DNA from: JBBIKU01 sp037445245
GTDB lineage: Bacteria > Chloroflexota > Anaerolineae > Anaerolineales > Anaerolineaceae
Direction: 5' to 3'
Assembly: GCA_037445245.1 (NCBI GenBank)
Contig: JBBIKU010000127.1
Coordinates: 1-7,063, forward strand
Length of the DNA stretch: 7,063 bases
The translations under genes and the position numbers were made by a program. Below the pieces are notes generated by a model that was given only the letters and a program-made list of their open reading frames with translations, was not told the DNA's origin and did no database searches. Below are positions 1-6,281 of this stretch, piece by piece (position 1 is the stretch's first letter; every line of letters begins with the position of its first letter).

Positions 1-717
1 ACCCCTTCGCGCAACAAGCTGGTTTCCCTGGTCTCCGAGCGCCGCTTCGATGGTTTCGTCAGCACGCCCCCCTGCGACTCGGACGGATTTATCGCCGACC
101 TGCTGGTTACCTACAAGGTGCCCCTGGTGCAGATCAACCCGCTCACCCCATCCCGCAACACCCCCTTTGTTGCCGGCGAGGATTTCGAGGGCGCCAGCGA
201 GATCACCCGCCATCTGCTGGCATTGGGGCACCGCCGCATCGCTTTCCTGAGAGGGGCGCGCAATATGCGTTCCAGCTTCGACCGCCTGAAAGGCTACCAG
301 GCGGCACTGGAAGAATTTCAAATCCCTTTTGACGAACACCTGATCGAAAACACCGAATCGACCTTCGACGGCGGCTACACCGCCACCCGTCTGCTGATGG
401 AAAGATCACCCAAACTGACCGCCATCTTCGCCAACAATGACGAAGCCGCTTTCGGGGCACTGTTCGCTGTGCAGGAGCTCGGCTTACGTGTCCCTGAGCA
501 AATCTCGGTATGTGGATTCGACGATCTGCCCCTCTCCAAACAGATCTGGCCCGGCTTGACCACCGTTCATCAGCCGGCGGAAGAAATGCTGGTGCGCGCC
601 GTCCGAATGTTGATCGGCGTACTCCAAGGGCTTGAAATCGATACTGCCGAGCAAATCCTGCCCTCACGCCTGGTAATCCGCGGCTCAAGCGCACCCCCGC
701 CGCCCTTGATCGAATAA
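1..717 (+). CDS. LacI-family transcriptional regulator, C-terminal effector domain (5' partial)
   Basis: The frame is open from base 1, so the gene starts outside the window; 238 residues are visible. This is the periplasmic-binding-protein-like effector and dimerisation domain of a LacI/GalR regulator. Family landmarks are in order: ERRFDGFV at 13-20, a helix ending in LLALGHRRIAFLRG (about 72-85), DRLKGYQAAL from 94, FANNDEAAFGAL from 143, the VCGFDD turn near 170-175, and LTTVHQPAEEM from about 186. About 100 N-terminal residues, including the helix-turn-helix and hinge, are missing, so the operator cannot be inferred. The early TPPCDSD segment (22-28) resembles a LacI subgroup with TPP at this place, but the ligand (usually a sugar or glycoside) is unknown. 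The gene stops with TAA and the next gene begins 24 bases later. Family assignment is firm; specificity is not. Confidence 0.93.
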   Translation, partial: TPSRNKLVSLVSERRFDGFVSTPPCDSDGFIADLLVTYKVPLVQINPLTPSRNTPFVAGEDFEGASEITRHLLALGHRRIAFLRGARNMRSSFDRLKGYQAALEEFQIPFDEHLIENTESTFDGGYTATRLLMERSPKLTAIFANNDEAAFGALFAVQELGLRVPEQISVCGFDDLPLSKQIWPGLTTVHQPAEEMLVRAVRMLIGVLQGLEIDTAEQILPSRLVIRGSSAPPPPLIE

Positions 718-741
718 AGGTAGCCAATTGAGACAATCCCC

Positions 742-1128
742 ATGAACACTTCCGCCGAAACGGTTATCTGTGCTGTACTGATCGGCAACGCCGCCAGCTC
801 AAGTCAGGCGGAAGATCTCGCCAGCCGCTCGCGTAACTGTCCCTATGTCGCCTCCTATAGCTGCACTGGCAACGTCGTGATCGGCGTTTTTGCCCTGCCG
901 TTGAGCAAGCGCTGGTGGATCGATTACCCACAACAAAGACCTGAAGTACTGGGTTTGCAGAAAGCCGCCGTTTTTGTTACCGATCGCGTCTCGGTTTCAA
1001 GTCCATGGTCGCAGGGGGCAGTCCAGCCGCTTTTAGCGTCAGCGCCGTGTGGCACAAGCTGTGATGGCTGCCCGCAGTACCGCAGCCGTTGTAGCGGCTG
1101 CCCAGCAACGGTGCACTTTATGGGGTAA
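742..1128 (+). CDS. Small cysteine-rich protein, putative metal-binding (DUF3795-like cysteine motif)
   Basis: A 128-residue protein I do not recognise with certainty. It has eight cysteines. Five form a C-terminal cluster C103-x3-C107-x2-C110-x6-C117-x2-C120, written as CGTSCDGCPQY followed by RCSGCPAT. The rest are at 10, 33 and 41. The CG-x2-C-x2-CP-x-Y...C-x-GC spacing resembles the zinc-finger-like start of DUF3795 proteins, and CX3CX2C is also the spacing of radical-SAM iron-sulphur ligands, although the protein is far too short for that enzyme. The middle has a hydrophobic strand (VVIGVFALPL) and SSPWS at 86-90. No signal peptide or membrane segment is clear. The start is the first ATG after the LacI-type gene; only a weak GAGA lies 7 bases upstream. 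Codon choice looks coding and no rival frame covers the region. Zinc or Fe-S binding is inference. Confidence 0.65.
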   Translation: MNTSAETVICAVLIGNAASSSQAEDLASRSRNCPYVASYSCTGNVVIGVFALPLSKRWWIDYPQQRPEVLGLQKAAVFVTDRVSVSSPWSQGAVQPLLASAPCGTSCDGCPQYRSRCSGCPATVHFMG

Positions 1129-1136
1129 AATACCCC
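1122..1136 (+). repeat. Short perfect inverted repeat over a stop codon
   Basis: GGGGTA and TACCCC pair perfectly around a three-base AAA loop (1122-1127 and 1131-1136). The repeat covers the TAA of the cysteine-rich gene and ends 24 bases before the next ATG. No T-tract follows, so it is not a convincing intrinsic terminator. It could affect read-through or mRNA processing between the two genes. Confidence 0.4.
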
Positions 1137-1151
1137 TCAATCCAGTTCATC

Positions 1152-1156
1152 GAGGG
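1152..1156 (+). promoter_or_regulatory. Ribosome binding site of the SDR gene
   Basis: GAGGG lies four bases before the ATG at 1161. It is the best Shine-Dalgarno sequence on the plus strand of the window. It supports the chosen start, which also places the Rossmann glycine motif at residue 7 as expected. Confidence 0.7.
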
Positions 1157-1160
1157 TTCC

Positions 1161-2198
1161 ATGAAAATACTCATCACCGGTATAAGCGGATTTCTGGGCA
1201 TTAATCTGACCCGTTATCTATTGAAAAAATACAAGCCAAGCATCTACGGTATCGATCTGGTGGACTTCAATTATCCAGAAAGAGAGCGGATCCAGTTTTT
1301 GCAGGGCGATATCCGTGACCGCGCCGCAGTGCAATCGATCATGTCCGGCATGGACATGGTGGTGCACTGCGCCGCCGCCCTACCACTCTATCCACCCCAA
1401 GAAATCTTCTCGACCGACGTGGAAGGCACCCGCCTTCTACTGGAAGAAGCCTCGCAAGAAAAAATCAATCGCTTCATTCACATTTCCTCCACCGCCGTTT
1501 ACGGCGTGCCTGACCATCACCCGCTTTACGAGACAGACCCGATGATCGGCGTCGGACCCTACGGCAAAGCCAAGATCGAAGCCGAACTGGTCTGCCACAC
1601 CTTCCGCCAAAAGGGGATGTGCATCCCCATCCTGCGACCCAAATCCTTCGTCGGTCCTGAACGGCTGGGGGTGTTTGCCATTTTCTATGAGTGGGCAAAA
1701 GACGGCAGGCACTTCCCCATGATTGGCATGGGCAACAACCGCTACCAGTTGCTAGACGTCGAAGACCTGTGTAAGGCAATTGATCGGTGCATGACCCTGG
1801 ATAAGGACGTGGTCAATGACACCTTCAACATCGGCGCCGCTGAATTCACCACCATGCGGAACGACTACCAGGCAGTGTTGGATGAAGCCGGCTTCGGCAA
1901 GAAGATCATCGGCTTTCCCGCTGCACCCGTTGTGCTCGCCTTGCGCATCTTCGAAAAATTAAAGCTTTCACCGCTCTATCCATGGATATACGAAACCGCC
2001 TCGAAAGACTCCTTTGTCTCCATCGACAAGGCAGTCAAAAAACTGGACTATGCCCCCCTCTATTCCAACCGAGCCGCGCTGGTGCGCAATTTCCGCTGGT
2101 ACCTCGATAATCTGGACCACATTTCACCGGCAAGCGGTGTCACCCACCGCGCCCCCTGGAATCAGAAGATTCTAGGGCTGGCAAAGTTCTTGTTCTAA
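1161..2198 (+). CDS. NAD-dependent epimerase/dehydratase (extended SDR family)
   Basis: A 345-residue cytoplasmic extended short-chain dehydrogenase, full length for the family. The N-terminus has the dinucleotide motif TGISGFLG (6-13). Asp32 at the end of strand two (GIDLVD) favours NAD(H) over NADP(H). GDIRD (49-53) is the adenine-binding region, HCAAALP (69-75) follows strand four, and the active site is Ser109-Ser110-Thr111 with Tyr134-x3-Lys138 (YGKAK). LRPKSFVGP, near 158, and the later YQLLDVEDL segment are typical of nucleotide-sugar epimerases and dehydratases, where the second half binds substrate. Members act on NDP-sugars, or in some branches on sterol-like or polyketide alcohols; the substrate cannot be told from sequence. 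It may share a transcript with the two upstream plus-strand genes (32 bases from the previous stop). Family certain, reaction unassigned. Confidence 0.93.
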   Translation: MKILITGISGFLGINLTRYLLKKYKPSIYGIDLVDFNYPERERIQFLQGDIRDRAAVQSIMSGMDMVVHCAAALPLYPPQEIFSTDVEGTRLLLEEASQEKINRFIHISSTAVYGVPDHHPLYETDPMIGVGPYGKAKIEAELVCHTFRQKGMCIPILRPKSFVGPERLGVFAIFYEWAKDGRHFPMIGMGNNRYQLLDVEDLCKAIDRCMTLDKDVVNDTFNIGAAEFTTMRNDYQAVLDEAGFGKKIIGFPAAPVVLALRIFEKLKLSPLYPWIYETASKDSFVSIDKAVKKLDYAPLYSNRAALVRNFRWYLDNLDHISPASGVTHRAPWNQKILGLAKFLF

Positions 2199-2262
2199 AC
2201 ACCAGCGGCGGAAACGACCGATTTCCTTCTGGTTATGATCGCACGGGGATCACCGCTCCTGC
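2199..2262. other. Convergent intergenic region
   Basis: This is a 64-base gap where the plus-strand SDR gene and the minus-strand operon end tail to tail. The only structure seen is a weak five-base inverted repeat, GGAAA/TTTCC (2210-2214 and 2222-2226), followed by TTCT. It might serve as a poor terminator for the plus strand. No strong stem with a T-run is present in either direction. Confidence 0.4.
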
Positions 2263-3000
2263 TTACGCCTTTGAGTCAGATTTTTTGTCTTTGATCGCAA
2301 AGGGCAGGTATAGCAGCAAGCAAAACGCCAACCCCAGCACCACCATCCAGAAAATGTAGATGGGGTGGGGACCCAGCACGTCCAGCAGGCTGGGGGTGGG
2401 CAATTTTCCCGCAGTGTAGAGGTAATTGCTGCCGATCTGCCGATTGACCCAGGCGACCAGCCCCAAATAAGGCAACATGAGCAGCGCTACTTTGAGCAAC
2501 GAGTACCGGCAGGGACGGAATCCTTCCACAACCGTCATATAGATCGGCGCGGTCACCAGCGCCCCGTGCACCAACAGGAATTCGATGAAGCGGTAATGCG
2601 GAAAACCGTACTGCCCCAGATCAGGCGTCAGCAACGCCTGGCTGCCGCCCAAAATGCCCATGAAATACAAAAATTCGTAAACGTTGCGCTTTTTCGCTAG
2701 CAGCATCAACGGGCTGAGCCAGATGGACAGACTGCACAACCACAACGGCAACATGATTTGGATGACCCACTGATCGGTTGCCAGCATCCAGATGTGCCAC
2801 GAGGTTTCGCCACCGATCAGCACCGCCGTGAGGACGTAGCGGATGCGCTGTTTTGGGTGTTCGCCGAGGCGGCGACGCAACCACACCCAGCTCAGATTGA
2901 CCGCCACTACCGCCGCCAGCGCCAGCAGATGCCAGCCTCCGAACAAGACAAACGGCGCCCCGCCGTAATCGCGGGCGAAGTATTCGCCTATACCAGACAT
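2263..3000 (-). CDS. TIGR02206/YwaF-like integral membrane protein (TMEM164-type fold)
   Basis: A 245-residue polytopic membrane protein with about six or seven hydrophobic helices. Landmarks of the YwaF/TIGR02206 family are in order: a first helix preceded by FVLFGGWHLL, ETSWHIW (65-71), the LPLWLCSLS motif with Cys89, a helix ending LMLLAKKRN, then TPDLGQYGFPHYRF and FLLVHGALV with His135 and His145. The protein ends in a charged KDKKSDSKA tail, probably cytoplasmic. Eukaryotic TMEM164, placed in the same broad family, has been reported as a cysteine-dependent lipid acyltransferase; carrying that over to this protein is inference. It is the last gene of the minus-strand operon, 33 bases after the DUF5671-like gene. 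The ATG is the first possible start because an in-frame TGA lies two codons upstream. GAGGA directly abuts the ATG, which is closer than usual. Confidence 0.9.
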   Translation of the reverse strand: MSGIGEYFARDYGGAPFVLFGGWHLLALAAVVAVNLSWVWLRRRLGEHPKQRIRYVLTAVLIGGETSWHIWMLATDQWVIQIMLPLWLCSLSIWLSPLMLLAKKRNVYEFLYFMGILGGSQALLTPDLGQYGFPHYRFIEFLLVHGALVTAPIYMTVVEGFRPCRYSLLKVALLMLPYLGLVAWVNRQIGSNYLYTAGKLPTPSLLDVLGPHPIYIFWMVVLGLAFCLLLYLPFAIKDKKSDSKA

Positions 3001-3033
3001 TCCTCAACCATAAACAACCCTGTGCAATCAGCC

Positions 3034-4950
3034 TCAGTCGATGACCAGCGAAAAAAGAATGCTGCCCAGGATCGAAAGGATCTGCAAACCAACCAGTCCC
3101 GCCAAAATGTAACCCACGATCATCCAGGCGCCGCCGGGCGCACTGACAGGTTGCCCTTCGGCGAGCAAACGTACGCTGCGAGCCGCTTCTTCCACCAGTT
3201 CGGCGGGTTTGCGCCGCGCAACGCCACACCAGATGTATTTTTCAGCATGCAGGGGCACAACTACCCGCTGACCCGCATAATCCTTTAGGTCGAGTTGCAG
3301 GGCGACCTCCGCCGGCATCACCACCGCTTTTACTGTGCCCAGATCGCCGAGCAGCCCTGGCACATCTTCCAGGTAATGGATCACCACCGGCAAACGTGGC
3401 GCAGTCCGCTTTAGTGCCAGCGCAACCTGTTCAGTGAAGCCGCCATGCTCAGTTGCCTGCACAATAAGAGTCGGGAAAGCGGCGTGCTCCTCACCCAACG
3501 CCAGCTGCGCCTGCCTGCCATCACCGCGTAACGCCAGGAGGTGATACACCAGCCAATTGGTCACCAACAGCAGCGCGGCTCCGCTTTGCGCCAGGACGCG
3601 CACCGGCTCATCATACGGCTGTCCCAGCATAATCGAAATGAGGTGATAAAAAAGCATCCCGGCGCTCACCATGATCCCCACCACACAGGCGAACAGCAAC
3701 AGGTACAGATAACCCTTCCGCACCACCGAACGCCGGGCGTGGTCGCCGGCGTCGTCCATACGGTGCGCTTCGGTTTGCAGCGGACGCCAGCTCGCCAGCC
3801 AAACGGGAAGCCCGACTGCCAGCAACGCCAACCCGGATGCTAGCGGGGCGCGCACAAATGCAGGGATGACGATCGTATCCACCAGCATGTCGATCATGGC
3901 AAAAGTCAGCTGAAGCAAGCCCAGGAAGGTTGTCAACGTACCCAGCAGCGACAGGGCGTAGCCATAAAGCCGCTGCAACCCGGCGCGCCGCGGCACGTCG
4001 CTCTCGGACTGCACCTGCAACGCCCGTTGTTTGCCAAAATAAGCCCAAACAACACCCATCGGGATAACAAACGATAGCAGCGCCCCATTATTGAAGATGA
4101 AATCGGCGGCGGCTTGGTTTTCGCCCAGCGCCCATCGCAATCCCGCCGAGATGAAAACGCTGGCGGAGATCAGCACACTGAAGGCGCTCGCCAACGCCAG
4201 CAGATACAGGATGGCTACCCGCAATATCGACCGCTTTTCTTCGGCATCCCGGCAGGCTGCCTGTTGCAGCGTCACCCACACCCAGATCCACAGCGGCGCG
4301 CCTGCCAGCATGAACGCCAGCCCGTTGCCCAGCCAAGGCAGGCTGGTGACCCCGGCACCTTCGAAAGCGGCATGAAAGACAAACCGCAATACCTGCACCA
4401 CTCCGATCACATTCAACGTCAGACCGTACAGCAGCCACACGAAGCGATACAGGCGGCGTAATTCGCCCAGTGAGGTCGCATCCTCTGCGTCGCGCCAATC
4501 CAGCCACAGGGCGCGCTCGAAGCAAGCCCAGGCGATCAAATTTACCACCACCGCAGCCAGATTGTCTTCCCAGCCCTGCCCACCGCCGATCAGCGCCAAG
4601 TTGGGACTGACGCCGATCCAGCCCAGCAGCCCGCGGTTGAGCAGCGCCAGTAAATTCTGCACCGTCGGTAGTAATACCGCCAAGCGAATGGCATACAGGA
4701 ATAGCGCCCGCAAGCGGCTGAAACGTTCCGCTTCATCCTGTCTGGCGTCCCGCTGCGTCACCGTCCAGTGCAGCAGGAAAATGGGCACACCCACCAAAAC
4801 CAGCGACAATCCACTCGCCAGCAGGTTGGTCGTGGCAGCACCCGGCGCAACGTCACAGAGTGTACGCGCCAGACTGATCACGCCCCAGATGATCACCTGA
4901 GCGCTGACGAATGCCACCAGGTAAAAATAAAATCGTCTCACGCTGCGCAT
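3034..4950 (-). CDS. Large membrane protein with six tandem DUF5671-like modules and a C-terminal soluble domain
   Basis: A 638-residue protein, mostly hydrophobic. The N-terminus (RRFYFYLVAFVS, helix, WGVISLAR) matches the DUF5671 pattern as I know it. The pattern recurs six times, starting near residues 5, 80, 165, 240, 324 and 407. Each unit has a basic/aromatic start (RRLYRF, LQRLYGY, RKGYLY), a long helix with an amphipathic end, then a second helix closing with a Trp or polar turn (HWTVTQRDA, WLDWRDAED, WVTLQQAA, WAYFGKQRA, WLASWRPLQ, WLVYHLLA). Residues about 475-600 are soluble and alpha/beta-like (TLIVQATEHGGF, PVVIHYLEDVPGLL, VVVPLHAEKYIWCG). A last helix (610-634) re-enters the membrane. 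There is no catalytic motif, so function is unknown; a sensor or scaffold role would be a guess. It begins 7 bases after the previous stop and is an operon member. Confidence 0.88.
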   Translation of the reverse strand: MRSVRRFYFYLVAFVSAQVIIWGVISLARTLCDVAPGAATTNLLASGLSLVLVGVPIFLLHWTVTQRDARQDEAERFSRLRALFLYAIRLAVLLPTVQNLLALLNRGLLGWIGVSPNLALIGGGQGWEDNLAAVVVNLIAWACFERALWLDWRDAEDATSLGELRRLYRFVWLLYGLTLNVIGVVQVLRFVFHAAFEGAGVTSLPWLGNGLAFMLAGAPLWIWVWVTLQQAACRDAEEKRSILRVAILYLLALASAFSVLISASVFISAGLRWALGENQAAADFIFNNGALLSFVIPMGVVWAYFGKQRALQVQSESDVPRRAGLQRLYGYALSLLGTLTTFLGLLQLTFAMIDMLVDTIVIPAFVRAPLASGLALLAVGLPVWLASWRPLQTEAHRMDDAGDHARRSVVRKGYLYLLLFACVVGIMVSAGMLFYHLISIMLGQPYDEPVRVLAQSGAALLLVTNWLVYHLLALRGDGRQAQLALGEEHAAFPTLIVQATEHGGFTEQVALALKRTAPRLPVVIHYLEDVPGLLGDLGTVKAVVMPAEVALQLDLKDYAGQRVVVPLHAEKYIWCGVARRKPAELVEEAARSVRLLAEGQPVSAPGGAWMIVGYILAGLVGLQILSILGSILFSLVID

Positions 4951-4955
4951 GCGGA

Positions 4956-4959
4956 CCTC
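4956..4959 (-). promoter_or_regulatory. Ribosome binding site of the DUF5671-like gene
   Basis: GAGG sits five bases before the ATG at 4950 and overlaps the TGA (4960-4958) of the preceding gene. A ribosome finishing the upstream gene therefore stops on the Shine-Dalgarno sequence of the next, which suggests coupled translation. Confidence 0.65.
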
Positions 4960-5458
4960 AATCCTCCCCCAACGGCAAGGGTGGTCTCATCTGGCTGTAA
5001 TCCTGATACCATTCCAAACACCAAAAGGGCTGGGGCAGGTTTTGGATCTTCCATTGCCCCTCCTGCCGCGTCAGAAACGCCGACTGGTTGCTGCGGTACG
5101 AGCCTCCCATGAATCCACTCCCGGCGTAGATGACGCTGACCTGCCCGGTAGCTTCATCGTTGACGATCTCTGCCCCGCCCACCCGCAGGCTTGCCTGATC
5201 GCTGCCGAAATGATTAAACTGAAATGCCTGACGAAACGCCTGAAAATCGGGTTTCCCCGGCGCTTCGAGCAGGTAACCGTAGGCGCGCTCGTACTCCCTG
5301 TTTTGCAACGCCAGGGTGTAGTTGAAAACAACATTTTGCGGGGAATCTTCGGGCAAATACCCCATGACCGGCTGGCGCGCCAGAAAAAGCACCACCGCCA
5401 GCACAGCCAGCAGTCCGATCCCGACGACGACTGCAAGTAAAAATCGATCTTCTTTCAT
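4958..5458 (-). CDS. Membrane-anchored protein with NTF2-like extracytoplasmic domain, function unknown
   Basis: A 166-residue protein. Residues 1-5 (MKEDR) are charged and 6-27 form one strong hydrophobic helix (LLAVVVGIGLLAVLAVVLFL) with no signal peptidase or lipobox site, so it is probably an uncleaved anchor with the C-terminus outside. Residues 36-146 look like an NTF2-like or DUF4878-type domain: PEDSPQNVVFNYTLALQNREYERAYGYL gives the helix pattern with the typical Y-x-L...AY-x-L spacing, and strands follow ending in FLTRQEGQWKIQNLP, the usual last strand. The tail (148-166) is rich in aromatic residues and proline. The ATG overlaps the upstream TGA as ATGA, so translation is probably coupled; only a weak purine stretch precedes it. 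The domain call is from pattern, not from a search. A role as an accessory domain for the following membrane protein is possible. Confidence 0.82.
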   Translation of the reverse strand: MKEDRFLLAVVVGIGLLAVLAVVLFLARQPVMGYLPEDSPQNVVFNYTLALQNREYERAYGYLLEAPGKPDFQAFRQAFQFNHFGSDQASLRVGGAEIVNDEATGQVSVIYAGSGFMGGSYRSNQSAFLTRQEGQWKIQNLPQPFWCLEWYQDYSQMRPPLPLGED

Positions 5459-5619
5459 TTGGTCTCGCTTTCTTTGGGGTCCTCAGAACCGATCTGGTGT
5501 TCCGCCATGATGTTGAGGATAAAGGCGTCAAAGTGTTCTTTCTGCTTCTTGTGCCCCGCCTCCAAAGCCTGGGCGTATAGAACTTCGTTGAAAGGCAGGT
5601 CAAGTTCCGCCTGGATCAT
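5455..5619 (-). CDS. 54-residue helical reading frame: small coupled protein or displaced C-terminus of the upstream gene
   Basis: This short frame encodes 54 residues, is strongly helical and charged, and contains AELDLPFNEVLYAQALEAGH and KKQKEHFDAFILNIMAEHQ. Its ATG (5619-5617) overlaps the TGA of the coiled-coil frame as ATGA. Its own TGA (5457-5455) overlaps the ATG of the next gene in the same way. It could therefore be a genuine small coupled gene. However, the same frame is open upstream of the ATG and reads RPIIR just before it, with GC-ending codons, while the coiled-coil frame there uses poorer codons. The ELDLPFNE-x-x-YAQAL pattern also resembles the C-terminal end I associate with one-TM coiled-coil envelope proteins of this kind. 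I favour it being the C-terminus of that protein after a one-base loss near 5634. Coding is likely; separate-gene status is uncertain. Confidence 0.6.
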   Translation of the reverse strand: MIQAELDLPFNEVLYAQALEAGHKKQKEHFDAFILNIMAEHQIGSEDPKESETK

Positions 5620-6226
5620 GCGGATGATCGGCCTTCCGTAAGGCGGTCGATGCGCTCCTGTTCTAGCGCAAGCTGGCGCTGCAATTCATTCCACCACTTC
5701 TGGTTATACGCTCCCGGTTTGTGCTGCTCGGTGATCTGGGCGAGGATGCGCTCCTGTGACCTGGAAGCCACATCGATCTTCTCTTGAATGGCTCTCCTTT
5801 GTTGTTGCATCGAATCCAGTCGCTGCCGCTTCGCGGTCAGGCGCATGAACGGACCGGTCAGCTCCTGCGAGAAATTGAGCACCGCCTCGATCGTCTCATC
5901 GCTGCCGATCAGGGTGACCTTTGCAACCGAAGCAATCTTCTCGGTGTAGGATTTCATCAACTCGGTCATGGTGACATGGATGTCGCTGAACTGCCCCACC
6001 GCATTGATCCCTGCTGAGATGGCTTCGATTGCCTCCAGATAGATATCCCGGCGCATGTTGAGTTCACGGTCCTTGCTGTGCATCAGGCGGTCGTGCTCGT
6101 GCTGAATGCGCAGCCGCTTGATGTTGCGGCGTTGGTCAGCACAACACCCACCACTGTAATCAGCGAACCGATCAGAAACCCCCACACCGTTGCCGGTACC
6201 CGTTCAAGCAGCACATATAAATCCAC
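5616..6226 (-). CDS. One-TM coiled-coil protein of unknown function, frameshifted near 6131
   Basis: The gene begins with GTG at 6226, six bases after GGGGAGG. The first frame gives a membrane helix (residues about 12-30, TVWGFLIGSLITVVGVVLT) and Asn32. The coherent protein then continues one base back, from 6131, with RRNIKRLRIQHEHDRL. This gives 203 residues to the TGA at 5616. The remainder is helical: coiled coil at 33-70 and about 126-198 (MRLTAKRQRLDSMQQQRRAI, WWNELQRQLALEQERIDRL), with MTELMKSYTEKIASVAKV between. Without the shift, the second frame could start only at ATG 6185, giving 189 residues with no membrane helix and an unconvincing, Cys- and Gly-rich first 18 residues. The break looks like one missing base (ACCAACGCC), either a sequencing error or recent decay. 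It is first gene of the operon. Function unknown. Confidence 0.75.
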
Positions 6227-6232
6227 GTCAAA

Positions 6233-6239
6233 CCTCCCC
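6233..6239 (-). promoter_or_regulatory. Ribosome binding site fixing a GTG start
   Basis: GGGGAGG reads on the minus strand six bases before GTG at 6226. It is the strongest Shine-Dalgarno sequence of the minus-strand operon. It decides the start in favour of the frame that carries the membrane helix, rather than the ATG at 6185, which lies in the other frame. Confidence 0.75.
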
Positions 6240-6281
6240 ACGAAGTCAAACTCGCCGACGGCAACCGCCGCCGACGCAAGA

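Noticed and set aside
203..736. Long open frame on the minus strand (177 codons) opposite the LacI-type gene
   Set aside because: The plus frame has clear LacI-family motifs throughout; the minus frame is rich in Arg, Ser and Gly with no recognisable pattern, as expected for an antisense shadow in GC-rich DNA.
1082..1101. GCAGCCG/CGGCTGC inverted repeat with a six-base loop
   Set aside because: It lies inside the codons of the cysteine cluster and has no T-run; probably a by-product of repeated Ser/Gly/Cys codons rather than a terminator.
1126..1131. TAAAAT as a -10 box for the SDR gene
   Set aside because: No acceptable -35 hexamer is found 16-18 bases upstream, and the sequence is accounted for by the stop codon and inverted repeat.
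2210..2226. GGAAA/TTTCC stem as a terminator between the convergent genes
   Set aside because: The stem is only five AT-rich base pairs with no real T-run; too weak to call a terminator.
2758..3288. Plus-strand open frame of 176 codons across the join of the YwaF-like and DUF5671-like genes
   Set aside because: It runs antisense over two well-supported genes, has composition rich in Arg, Gln, His and Pro, and has no ribosome site or family pattern.
4949..5440. Plus-strand open frame of 163 codons opposite the NTF2-like membrane-anchored gene
   Set aside because: The minus frame has a clean membrane anchor, the NTF2-like pattern and an ATGA junction; the plus frame has none of these.
5214..5603. 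Minus-strand open frame of 129 codons overlapping the 54-codon frame and the NTF2-like gene
   Set aside because: It overlaps both in another frame and is Arg/Ser/Cys-rich without structure; its codon use is poor.
6131..6140. Programmed -1 frameshifting site in the coiled-coil gene
   Set aside because: No X-XXY-YYZ slippery heptamer or obvious downstream stem is present at the first shift; a missing base explains the data more simply, so this is kept only as a minor alternative.
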